Below, one piece after another: positions 1 through 5,994 of a stretch of 8,678 nt of DNA (the stretch's first letter is position 1; the number at the start of each line of letters is the position of its first letter). A program made the position numbers and the translations under genes. The notes below the pieces were generated by a model. That model had not been told where the DNA came from and searched no databases. It saw only the letters and a list, made by a program, of their open reading frames with translations. Origin of the DNA: Gammaproteobacteria bacterium (GTDB taxonomy: Bacteria; Pseudomonadota; Gammaproteobacteria; Steroidobacterales; Steroidobacteraceae); assembly GCA_003165495.1 (NCBI GenBank), contig PMMB01000243.1:1897-10574 (forward strand). The letters are read 5' to 3'.

Positions 1-595
1 TTCGACAGGTCTCGATGACGGCTATTTCCGGGTTGCGCGTGCACAGTGAGTATTCACTCTGGACCGCGGCAATAGGATGCGCCGCATGCGCACGCCGCAG
101 CGTCGTCGCGGACACCTCCGAGAGACCGATGGCGCGAATCTTTCCCTCGCGCACCAAATCCGCGAGTGCACCGACGCTGTCCTCGATGGGCACGGCCTTG
201 TCCCAACGATGCAAATAATAGAGATCGATGGCCTCCGTCTTGAGGCGCCGCAGGCTATCCTCGCAGTTTTGCTTGAGGGTCGCCGGCCTGCCGTCGATCA
301 CGCGGCGCATACCCGCCTCGGACTTCACGCCTTGGATGCCGCACTTGCTCGCCAATGTGAATCGAGAGCGATGTGGCGCGAGTGTGCGTCCCACCAATTC
401 CTCGTTGGCGCCAAAACCGTAGAGCGCGGCGGTATCGAAGTGCGTGACGCCAAGTTCCAAGGCCCGCAAGAGAATGCCCGCCGCGGCGTCCGGCGACGGC
501 GGAACCCCGTAGGCGTGGCTCACGTTCATGCACCCGAGGCCGATGGACGATACGGTAAAGGGACCGAGTTTGCGTTGGCTCAAAGTCGATTGCAT
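1..595 (-). CDS. Aldo/keto reductase, 3' end cut by window edge
   Basis: NAD(P)H-dependent aldo/keto reductase family, a cytosolic TIM-barrel oxidoreductase. Reading the minus strand from ATG at 595 gives 198 open codons to the left edge; family members are usually about 300-340 residues, so roughly the last third is missing. The catalytic tetrad is visible: Asp54 and Tyr59 in HFDTAALYG, Lys84 in LASKCG and His129 in YLHRWD. The N-terminal RKLGPFTVSSIGLGCM stretch is typical of the YajO/Tas-like branch. The start lies only 14 bp after the phaB stop, so it is probably the last visible gene of the phasin-phaC-phaB operon. I see no good Shine-Dalgarno sequence before it. The substrate cannot be told; a role in carbonyl or redox housekeeping of the PHA pathway is only inferred from position. 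Confidence 0.93.
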   Translation of the reverse strand, partial: MQSTLSQRKLGPFTVSSIGLGCMNVSHAYGVPPSPDAAAGILLRALELGVTHFDTAALYGFGANEELVGRTLAPHRSRFTLASKCGIQGVKSEAGMRRVIDGRPATLKQNCEDSLRRLKTEAIDLYYLHRWDKAVPIEDSVGALADLVREGKIRAIGLSEVSATTLRRAHAAHPIAAVQSEYSLCTRNPEIAVIETCR

Positions 596-609
596 TGCGT
601 AACGAGCCG

Positions 610-1359
610 CTACTGCATGTGCTGACCGCCATTGATCGCAATGTTGGCACCGGTCAAAAACGCAGCCTCATCACTCGCGAGATAGGCCACGAGGCCGGCC
701 ACTTCTTCAGGCTTGCCGAGTCTTCCCATTGGAATCTGGGGAATGATCTTGGTATCAAGCACTTCTTTGGAAATCGCCGTCACCATTTTTGTGCCGATAT
801 AGCCGGGTGAAATCGTGTTGACTGTCACGCCCTTGCGGGCCACCTCGAGGGCCAAAGCTTTGGTGAACCCGTGCATGCCGGCTTTGGCGGCGGAATAGTT
901 TGTCTGTCCGAACGCACCCTTCTGGCCGTTGACCGACGAAATATTGATGACTCGTCCCCAACCCCGATCCACCATGCCGTCACAGACTTGTTTGGTCATG
1001 TTGAAACACGAGTCAAGGTTCGCGTGCATCACCGCGTCCCAGTTGATTTTGTCCATCTTCTTGAAGGTCATGTCACGCGTGATCCCAGCGTTATTCACCA
1101 GCACATCCACCGGCCCCAAATCTTGCGTCAGTTTGCTGATGCAGGTCCGGCAGGAGTCCCAGTCGACCACATCGCAGGGATACGCGTAAAAGTGATATCC
1201 CCGCTCCTTCATCGACCCAAGCCACTGTTGGACTTTGGCGTTGCCCAACGAGTAAGTTGTTACGACGGTGTCGCCACTGGCGGCAAGTTTGATGCAGATC
1301 GCTTCGCCGAGGCCGCCCATGCCGCCGGTGACCAGCGCGACTCTTTTTGATGTTGCCAT
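610..1359 (-). CDS. phaB: Acetoacetyl-CoA reductase PhaB
   Basis: Short-chain dehydrogenase/reductase of 249 residues that reduces acetoacetyl-CoA to (R)-3-hydroxybutyryl-CoA, the monomer for PHB synthesis, in the cytosol. The Rossmann glycine motif is TGGMGGLG (11-18). NNAGITRD spans 89-96 and Asn114 is the structural active-site Asn. NISSVNGQKGAFGQTNYSAAK carries Ser142, Tyr155 and Lys159, matching Ser/Tyr/Lys 138/151/155 of the Cupriavidus enzyme. The NGQKG and SPGYI(G/A)T blocks and the C-terminal NGGQHM mark PhaB rather than generic FabG. Length is normal. A GGGAG about 10 bases before the ATG may serve as ribosome binding site. It lies 154 bp downstream of phaC and 14 bp upstream of the aldo/keto reductase. 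Cofactor choice (NADPH or NADH) cannot be read safely; the end of strand beta-2 reads TTYSLGN, without an acidic residue. Confidence 0.96.
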   Translation of the reverse strand: MATSKRVALVTGGMGGLGEAICIKLAASGDTVVTTYSLGNAKVQQWLGSMKERGYHFYAYPCDVVDWDSCRTCISKLTQDLGPVDVLVNNAGITRDMTFKKMDKINWDAVMHANLDSCFNMTKQVCDGMVDRGWGRVINISSVNGQKGAFGQTNYSAAKAGMHGFTKALALEVARKGVTVNTISPGYIGTKMVTAISKEVLDTKIIPQIPMGRLGKPEEVAGLVAYLASDEAAFLTGANIAINGGQHMQ

Positions 1360-1513
1360 GTGAACCGCACTCCCGCTAATCGTAGTTTTTGTTCGTTTAA
1401 TTACCCTTAGATTCAGCTTTCAATAGCGAGTGTCACGCCGATCGCACTCTAATAGCAAGAGGACGGTGCCGCGCCATGACCTTAGAAACTTTTTTTGAAG
1501 ACAGGCGGTCGGG
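1360..1513 (-). other. phaC-phaB intergenic spacer
   Basis: This 154-bp gap between the class I phaC stop and the phaB start is AT-richer than its flanks. I see no clear terminator hairpin with a U-run after phaC. In minus orientation there is a TTGAAA followed by an A/T-rich stretch (TAATTAAAC) that could be a weak internal promoter for phaB, but the match to a -10 box is poor. A short inverted repeat (GAGTG at 1428-1432, CACTC at 1445-1449) is also present. Whether phaB has its own promoter is unresolved. Confidence 0.35.
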
Positions 1514-3274
1514 CTACTTTTGCAGCACGTACTCGCCGGGCGCATCGAATATCGGCGGGTAGCCAGCCCCGGCCGATCCGAGTGACGGTGGGGCTACCAG
1601 TTTCTCTGTGGAATGCCGGACCAGCCAATGTTGCCACACCGGCCACCATGAACCCGGCTTAGGCTCGGTGGTTTCAAACCACACGTCTGGCGGTAGAGTT
1701 TCGCTCGCATTCAACCAGGTGCGAATGCGGTGGCGCCGCCGCGGGTGCACGGGCCCACTGACGATGCCGGCATTGTGGCCACCGGACGTCAGCAAGAAAG
1801 TGTAGTCGTTGGAGCGCGTCAAACCGCGCGTTTTATACACCGACTTCCAAGGCGCGACATGATCGGTTTCAGTCCCGACGACGAACATCGGCAGCTTGAT
1901 CGCGGCCAGATCGACGGTCCGACCTTCGGCCTGAAATTCGCCGCGCGCCAGCGCATTGTTGAGATAGAGTCCCCGCAAGTATTCACTATGCATTCGGCAC
2001 GGCATGCGCGTACCGTCGGCGTTCCACGCCATCAGATCATTCGGAGATTCACGTTTGCCGCGCAGGTACGTATTGACGGCCGGCGTCCACAGTAGGTCAC
2101 GCGAGCGCAGCAGCGCGAATGCTCCGCCCATTTGCTCGCTCTTCAGAACGCCGGCGCGCTCCATGACCGCCTCCAGCATGTCGAGCTGGCTCGGGCTGAT
2201 GAAAACCGACAACTCTCCGGGCTCGCTGAAATCCTGCTGTCCCGCGAGCAGCGTCATACTGCCCAGTCGCTGATCACCGGCGGCAGCCATCGCTGCAACA
2301 CCGATCGACAGCAAGGTGCCGCCGATGCAGTAGCCGACCGAATGAATTTTTTGTCCCGGCACGATGCGCGAAACGGCCTCGACCGTCGCTTCGATGCCGA
2401 GTCTCAAATAATCGTCCATGCCGAATCCGCGATCGCTCTCGTTGGGATTCTTCCACGACACGATGAACACCGTGTGACCTTTCGAGACCAAGTATCGCAC
2501 CAAAGAATTTCTCGCCGACAGGTCGAGAATGTAGTACTTCATGATCCAAGCGGGAACGATCAAGATCGGCTCGGCAAAAACCTTCTCGGTCGCCGGCGAA
2601 TATTGAATGAGCTCGACGAGTTCGTTGCGCATCACGACTTTGCCCGGCGTTGCGGCCACGTCGCGCCCGATGACGAATGCCTCGGTTGCGCCCGGTTTCT
2701 TGCCCCCGAGCGTGCGTTCGACATCCTCGAGCCAGTTGCTGAAGCCGCGCACCAGGTTCTGGCCCGATTCGGCGCGGGTCGTTTCGAGCAACTCCGGATT
2801 GGTGGCAAGGTAGTTTGCCGGCGACAAGACCTCGAGCGCATTGCCGGCCACGAACTTTAAGGTGCGTTCATTCTCGGCAGCGACGCCCGACACGCCGGAC
2901 CACGCTTGGCCCAACCACTCCGCATAGTTGCGGTAGCTGCGTGCGTAGACGTTAAAGGGCCATTGGGCCCACGCGTCGTCCGCGTAGCGAGCATCCCCTT
3001 CCGCCGGCGACAGCGGCTGGCCTGCGGCTGCCTTCAGCGCGAAGTTCCAGTTGTCGGTGCTCCTGGCCAGGGCATCCTGCATGATCTGTAGCTGCTTGGG
3101 CGGTTCCTTGGCAAGGTTCAAATACCAGTCCCACCACGCGTTTGCGTAGACATCGGGAGCGAGGCCGCCCGACACGGTGGCCAACTGCGCGCGCATCACG
3201 CGCCCCCATCCTTCCGCGTCCAAGGGCGCCGAAGATTGGTTAGATTCAATACTCGGGTTCGTCGTGTTAATCAC
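1514..3274 (-). CDS. phaC: Class I PHA synthase PhaC
   Basis: Poly(3-hydroxyalkanoate) polymerase, joining 3-hydroxyacyl-CoA units at the granule surface. From the GTG at 3274 it is 586 residues, close to the usual ~590 of class I enzymes. An N-terminal PhaC domain (tryptophan-rich, about residues 20-200) is followed by an alpha/beta-hydrolase core. The lipase-like box GYCIGG holds nucleophile Cys316; Asp471 in TETDHVAPW and His500 in SGGHNAGIVSG complete the triad. VPAWIMKYYILDL and VSWKNP are class I landmarks. The open frame runs upstream to an ATG at 3373, but that extension (33 residues, Arg-rich) reads through two GC hairpins and looks non-coding, so I prefer the GTG; an ATG at 3196 would cut into the protein. 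Second gene of the minus operon, 144 bp after the phasin. A second, class III synthase lies at 6801-7811. Confidence 0.95.
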   Translation of the reverse strand: MINTTNPSIESNQSSAPLDAEGWGRVMRAQLATVSGGLAPDVYANAWWDWYLNLAKEPPKQLQIMQDALARSTDNWNFALKAAAGQPLSPAEGDARYADDAWAQWPFNVYARSYRNYAEWLGQAWSGVSGVAAENERTLKFVAGNALEVLSPANYLATNPELLETTRAESGQNLVRGFSNWLEDVERTLGGKKPGATEAFVIGRDVAATPGKVVMRNELVELIQYSPATEKVFAEPILIVPAWIMKYYILDLSARNSLVRYLVSKGHTVFIVSWKNPNESDRGFGMDDYLRLGIEATVEAVSRIVPGQKIHSVGYCIGGTLLSIGVAAMAAAGDQRLGSMTLLAGQQDFSEPGELSVFISPSQLDMLEAVMERAGVLKSEQMGGAFALLRSRDLLWTPAVNTYLRGKRESPNDLMAWNADGTRMPCRMHSEYLRGLYLNNALARGEFQAEGRTVDLAAIKLPMFVVGTETDHVAPWKSVYKTRGLTRSNDYTFLLTSGGHNAGIVSGPVHPRRRHRIRTWLNASETLPPDVWFETTEPKPGSWWPVWQHWLVRHSTEKLVAPPSLGSAGAGYPPIFDAPGEYVLQK

Positions 3275-3336
3275 AGTGCGTGCAGTCCAGCGTATTCGAA
3301 ATTGCGGGGTAAGCACAATACAGCCAAACGGCTTGC

Positions 3337-3364
3337 GGCGGAGGCGCCGCATGGCGCCCCCGCC
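3337..3364 (-). promoter_or_regulatory. GC-rich hairpin 2 upstream of class I phaC
   Basis: Imperfect inverted repeat with arms 3337-3348 and 3353-3364 and a 4-base loop. In plus-strand RNA one pair (3342/3359) is an A-C mismatch; in minus-strand RNA, the direction of the operon, the same pair is a G-U wobble, so all 12 pairs form. This supports function in the phasin-phaC transcript. There is no U-run after it, so it is not a classic intrinsic terminator; an RNA-stability or partial-termination element is the likely role. Confidence 0.6.
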
Positions 3365-3385
3365 TCTCGTCAAGCGATCGAAGAT

Positions 3386-3407
3386 CGGCGCCGCCCGTGC
3401 GGCGCCG
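3386..3407 (-). promoter_or_regulatory. GC-rich hairpin 1 just after the phasin gene
   Basis: Perfect inverted repeat: CGGCGCCGC (3386-3394) and GCGGCGCCG (3399-3407) around a 4-base loop, giving a very stable 9-bp stem 11 bases past the phasin stop. No U-run follows on the minus strand. It shares the block GGCGCCGC with the second hairpin (3343-3350). By position it could protect the 3' end of phasin mRNA or attenuate read-through into phaC, fitting the common need for far more phasin than synthase. This is inference. Confidence 0.6.
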
Positions 3408-3418
3408 GTTTGCTAAGG

Positions 3419-3814
3419 TCAGGCCGCTGCTCTCTTGGCCGTGTCTCCGGCCTTCGCCGTCGCTTCCTTGGTCAGGTCGGCGGCTTTGGCCGTCGCTTCG
3501 CTCACTACCTGGGTGAAGCTGGCTTGGGCATCGGTCGCCAGCGAGACAAACTCCTGCGCGCGTAGGCGCTGTTTCTCGCTGAGTGCCGTGGCAAGTTCGG
3601 CTTGCTTGGTCACCAGCTCAGCGGGTGTTTTCACGCCGACAGCCGCATTGGCATGGGCAAGGCTCCACTCCAAATAGTCGCCGGCAACGGCGTATTGGTA
3701 ACGGCCCAAACGCTCGATGGCCTTGACGCTTTCCTGCTGGGCCTTCAGCGCCGGCGCGAATGCATTGCGATAAGTCTCGAAGATGGTCTTGGGATCAAAA
3801 GATGAGTTGTTCAT
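3419..3814 (-). CDS. phaP: Phasin, PHA granule-associated protein
   Basis: Small amphipathic protein that coats PHA granules and limits their size and coalescence. From ATG at 3814 it has 131 residues, with the Phasin_2 pattern: a start NNSSFDPKTIFETYRNAFAP, then almost continuous predicted helix rich in Ala, Lys, Glu and Gln, no Cys, no signal peptide. The C-terminus has two 11-residue repeats, EATAKAADLTK (106-116) and EATAKAGDTAK (117-127), seen in the DNA as a 33-bp period (gccgtcgctt at 3456 and 3489). The start is fixed by an AGGAG five bases upstream (3820-3824); a longer frame beginning at 3877 would start inside the -35 box and is rejected. First gene of the minus operon, directly behind a strong promoter with a candidate PhaR site, so it is probably PhaR-repressed and induced when polymer accumulates. 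Confidence 0.93.
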   Translation of the reverse strand: MNNSSFDPKTIFETYRNAFAPALKAQQESVKAIERLGRYQYAVAGDYLEWSLAHANAAVGVKTPAELVTKQAELATALSEKQRLRAQEFVSLATDAQASFTQVVSEATAKAADLTKEATAKAGDTAKRAAA

Positions 3815-3819
3815 GGTAG

Positions 3820-3824
3820 CTCCT
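3820..3824 (-). promoter_or_regulatory. Ribosome binding site of the phasin gene
   Basis: On the minus strand AGGAG ends five bases before the ATG at 3814. It is the best Shine-Dalgarno sequence in the window and decides the phasin start, fitting a highly translated granule protein. Confidence 0.8.
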
Positions 3825-3854
3825 GGTCGGGTGATGGATATTCGCAATGGAGCC

Positions 3855-3882
3855 ATTATAGAACAGTTTGTATGCAATGCAA
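3855..3882 (-). promoter_or_regulatory. Sigma-70 promoter of the phasin-phaC-phaB operon
   Basis: The minus strand carries a perfect TATAAT (3860-3855) with TTGCAT (3882-3877) 16 bases upstream as -35. Predicted transcription start is near 3848, giving a leader of about 34 bases that contains the phasin AGGAG. Upstream sequence (about 3890-3965) is strikingly AT-rich for this GC-rich locus and could act as an UP element. Confidence 0.72.
3870..3882. promoter_or_regulatory. Candidate PhaR operator at the phasin promoter
   Basis: The palindrome TGCAATGCA (3873-3881) is of the form TGC-N3-GCA, the core of the CTGC-N3-GCAG type operator described, as I recall it, for Rhodobacter/Paracoccus-type PhaR. 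It overlaps the -35 box, where bound protein would block RNA polymerase. The 13-base minus-strand context TTGCATTGCATAC recurs with one change at the phaE start (5990-6002). Binding by this PhaR is inferred. Confidence 0.5.
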
Positions 3883-3912
3883 GAAGAATCGCTGAGACCG
3901 AATTTGAACTAT

Positions 3913-3941
3913 TTGCAGCATCTTATCTCATTGATTATACT
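3913..3941 (+). promoter_or_regulatory. Possible plus-strand promoter and divergent AT-rich core
   Basis: In the 264-bp divergent gap (3815-4078), TTGCAG (3913-3918) and TATACT (3936-3941) lie 17 bases apart on the plus strand, a plausible weak promoter for the zincin-like gene at 4079. The same core reads as a perfect TATAAT on the minus strand (3939-3934), but with no recognisable -35 partner. The surrounding 3890-3965 is the most AT-rich stretch of the window. Confidence 0.35.
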
Positions 3942-4078
3942 GATATATATGTAATCTACAGAAAAAACCTCACTGCCGTAAGTACGGAAACCATTGCGCT
4001 GCAGGAGACATTCAGAGGGACATCGACGCACTTCGCAGCCAAGCGCATAATCGCCGCTAGATCAAATCGGGTGTTGGG

Positions 4079-4609
4079 ATGACATCGATCCCGAACTACA
4101 TTCATGCCCTCGAGGCTTATATAATGCGCAGCGGCGCGCGCTTGTCGCGCGCCGACTTGCCCGAGTGCGTGCACGGCCGGGTTTACCGCGACCTCATTAC
4201 GCTGCGCACGGGCCTGAGTCCGGAACAGGAACTCGTCACGCTGGTCCACGAATTGGCGCATTGGCTGGCGCATCGGGACGCGCGCTGCCGCATGGATTGC
4301 ACCCTTTTTGAGTACGAAGCCGAAGCGGTCGAGGCGCTGGTGATGGCGCGTCTTAACTTGCCGCATGCGGCAGTCGATCCGAGCGGGTTCGACCTCGCCA
4401 GCCCCACCGATAATCTGCTGTCGGCATCGGTTGCGCGCGTCATCTGGGCGAACGCTCGGATCTGCGATGCACTGGGCGTTGGCGCAGAGGCTCTAGTCTC
4501 AGAAGCGCAGGCCTCCATCGACCTCAAGGCAGCGCCCGGTAAAGAAATCGTTTTCGAATATGAACAGCGCGGCATGGGCGATTTCCTCGGGTCGCCCGAG
4601 GCGCTTTAA
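4079..4609 (+). CDS. Small HELAH zincin-like metallopeptidase domain protein
   Basis: I do not recognise a named gene. The protein of 176 residues has a zinc-peptidase signature: VTLVHELAHWLAHRD with His57, Glu58 and His61, followed by FEYEAEAVEALVMARL, whose Glu80 or Glu82 is a likely third metal ligand. This HELAH...EAEAV layout, preceded by a strand (DLITLRTGL) and a helix, resembles the C-terminal peptidase-like domain of ArdC-type and ImmA/IrrE-type proteins, here stand-alone with no DNA-binding domain. No signal peptide or membrane segment is seen, so it is probably cytosolic. The start at 4079 lacks a clear ribosome site; an ATG at 4124 with GAGG eight bases upstream (161 residues) is a real alternative. 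An in-frame stop at 4058 limits extension. The last 36 residues are antisense to the 3' end of the reductase gene. The target is unknown; a link to PHA metabolism rests only on location. Confidence 0.75.
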   Translation: MTSIPNYIHALEAYIMRSGARLSRADLPECVHGRVYRDLITLRTGLSPEQELVTLVHELAHWLAHRDARCRMDCTLFEYEAEAVEALVMARLNLPHAAVDPSGFDLASPTDNLLSASVARVIWANARICDALGVGAEALVSEAQASIDLKAAPGKEIVFEYEQRGMGDFLGSPEAL

Positions 4610-5260
4610 CGGCACCGGCTCCGTGAGTTTGTCCAGCATCTCCGGTCGCAACGACGCTAGGATTTCGGTGTGGGTGAAGCCGGGCGCTATGGAGCCGACT
4701 CGGATACCGTAGCGCGCCAGTTCCTTCGCCCATACCACGCCCATGGATTCGACCCCGGCCTTGGCGGCGCTGTAGTTGGTCTGGCCGGCGTTGCCGACCC
4801 GGGAAATACTGGAAATATTCACGATCACGCCGCCGTGGCCGAAACCAATCATCTGCGCAGCAGCTTCACGCGCGCATAGAAATACGCCGCTGAGATTCAC
4901 GCCGATGACCGCGTTCCAGTTCTCCATCGTCATGCGCCCGACCACCGCGCCGTCCTTCACTTTGACCAGTAAGCCGTCGCGCACAATACCGGCATTGTTC
5001 ACGAGCCCGTCTAGGCGGCCGAAATCGGACGCGACACGCGCCATGGCCGCGGATACGCCGCTTTCATCAGCGACGTTGACGCGATAGCCGCGTGCCTGCA
5101 CCGACTCAGCGGCGCATAGCGAGGCCGTCTCATCGAGATCGGCGTCGTTCACATCGAAAAGAGCCGTGTCCGCACCGCGACGCGCGAGCTGTAGGGCTAT
5201 CGCACGACCGATGCCACGGCCCGCGCCGGTCACAACCACTGTTTTATTTCGGACGTCCAT
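4499..5260 (-). CDS. FabG-like short-chain dehydrogenase/reductase
   Basis: SDR oxidoreductase of 253 residues, probably a 3-oxoacyl-(ACP or CoA) reductase. It shows TGAGRGIG (11-18), NNAGIVRDG from 88, active-site Asn122, NISSISRVGNAGQTNYSAAK with Ser151, Tyr163 and Lys167, and the C-terminal EVDGGL. A short loop KVKDGAVVGRM (100-110) before the Asn helix is typical of one FabG subgroup of Proteobacteria. Asp36 at the end of beta-2 (LFDVND) suggests NAD(H) rather than NADP(H), by the usual SDR rule. The ATG lies 6 bp after the phaR stop, so the two are co-transcribed. It could supply (R)-3-hydroxyacyl-CoA in parallel with PhaB or oxidise it back; the sequence does not say which. Its 3' end overlaps the convergent zincin-like gene by 111 bp. 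Confidence 0.93.
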   Translation of the reverse strand: MDVRNKTVVVTGAGRGIGRAIALQLARRGADTALFDVNDADLDETASLCAAESVQARGYRVNVADESGVSAAMARVASDFGRLDGLVNNAGIVRDGLLVKVKDGAVVGRMTMENWNAVIGVNLSGVFLCAREAAAQMIGFGHGGVIVNISSISRVGNAGQTNYSAAKAGVESMGVVWAKELARYGIRVGSIAPGFTHTEILASLRPEMLDKLTEPVPLKRLGRPEEIAHAALFIFENDFFTGRCLEVDGGLRF

Positions 5261-5266
5261 AATCTG

Positions 5267-5815
5267 TTAACTACCTTTCTTGCTGTCGTTCTGTGTCTTG
5301 CTGTCGTTCTGCGTCTTAGCGTCGTTCTGCGTCTTAGCGTCGTTCTCAGCGGCAGCTTTAGCCGCGGGGCTGCTCCCCATGAACGCGTCGCGGGTAGCGG
5401 CCTGCATCTTTTCCCACAGCTCCATGTTGGTGCGCGCGATATCGGTCAACGGTGCAAACGGCGTCTGCAATGCTTTGACCATTTCCGACTGCATCGTCTC
5501 CTGCTGCCGCAACATCGTCGTAAAGGCCTGTTCGAGGTAACGGCTGAGCAGCGCTTGCGCCGGACGGCCGTAGAAGCGGATGATCATCTCGAGTAACTCA
5601 GAGCCTAAGGCAGGGGAGCCGAATTGCTCCTGCTCGGAGATGATTTGCAACAGCACCGAGCGCGTCAGGTCCTCGCCCGATTTGTCGTCGACGACCTTAA
5701 TTTTCTCGCCCGCTACGATTAGCTGACGCAGATCTTCGAGCGTTACATGGCGGCTGGCGCCAGTGTCGTAAAGCCGGCGATTGGCGTATTTTCTGATGAG
5801 GCGTTCTTGTTGCAT
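5267..5815 (-). CDS. phaR: PHA synthesis repressor PhaR
   Basis: Transcriptional regulator of PHA metabolism that in other bacteria binds both DNA upstream of phasin genes and the polymer itself, leaving DNA when granules form. The protein has 182 residues. The N-terminal DNA-binding domain begins RLIRKYANRRLYDT (5-18), the family hallmark, and runs to about residue 65. The PHB-accumulation domain follows at about 68-145 (GSELLEMIIRFYGRPAQALL, then helical LEQAFTTMLRQQETMQSEM). The C-terminal tail (158-181) is four hexapeptides of the type ND(A/S)KTQ, encoded by an 18-bp DNA repeat and presumably disordered. It is first gene of a pair with the FabG-like reductase and divergent from phaE. TTGCATTG (5810-5817) overlaps its start codon; autoregulation is known for the family and is plausible here. 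Confidence 0.96.
   Translation of the reverse strand: MQQERLIRKYANRRLYDTGASRHVTLEDLRQLIVAGEKIKVVDDKSGEDLTRSVLLQIISEQEQFGSPALGSELLEMIIRFYGRPAQALLSRYLEQAFTTMLRQQETMQSEMVKALQTPFAPLTDIARTNMELWEKMQAATRDAFMGSSPAAKAAAENDAKTQNDAKTQNDSKTQNDSKKGS
5276..5346 (-). repeat. 18-bp tandem repeat in the 3' end of phaR
   Basis: Units begin with gtcgttct on the plus strand at 5285, 5303, 5321 and 5339. The units at 5303 and 5321 are identical; the first differs at four positions and the last is partial. Each unit encodes ND(A/S)KTQ in PhaR. Because the period is a multiple of three, copy-number change by slippage would keep the frame. Confidence 0.9.
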
Positions 5816-5994
5816 TGTTCGCTCGAAACTCCCAGCGGCATCCTAGGCGAAGCTCTCGCGTTGCACAACTATTGCCCGAACTTGTGTCACGACTCCAGAT
5901 ACCATAATGAAGACTACGACATAGAAAACAATGCCTTATATCGCAATTACTGAAATATTAGCGGGATCCAACGCCCATCTTGGCGTCCTTTGCA
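5816..5994. promoter_or_regulatory. Divergent control region between phaR and phaE
   Basis: This 179-bp gap must hold the promoters for phaR (minus) and phaEC (plus). The plus strand has CATAAT (5903-5908) with TTGTGT (5882-5887) at a short 15-base spacing, and TATATC (5937-5942) with a weak upstream ACGACA (5916-5921). The minus strand has CATTAT (5909-5904) 16 bases after TTGTTT. All are imperfect, so I do not assign a start site. The candidate PhaR palindrome lies at the right border. Confidence 0.4.

Noticed and set aside
871..1350. 159-codon plus-strand open frame opposite phaB
   Set aside because: His/Val/Arg-rich shadow of phaB with no start signal.
2132..2860. 242-codon plus-strand open frame opposite class I phaC
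   Set aside because: No domain-like sequence, and it lies entirely antisense to a well-conserved synthase.
3275..3373. N-terminal extension of class I PhaC to an ATG at 3373
   Set aside because: It would translate across the GC hairpin region, is Arg-rich and unlike PhaC N-termini; the GTG at 3274 gives the usual family length.
3815..3877. Longer phasin starting at 3877
   Set aside because: That ATG lies inside the -35 box, and the ATG at 3814 has a strong AGGAG at ideal spacing.
3783..4082. 99-codon plus-strand open frame across the phasin promoter region
   Set aside because: It covers the promoter and AT-rich divergent region, has mixed composition and no ribosome site or known motif.
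4853..4863. CTGCGCAGCAG, an exact CTGC-N3-GCAG match
   Set aside because: It lies deep in the FabG-like coding sequence, where Ala-Ala-Gln codons produce it; no promoter is nearby.
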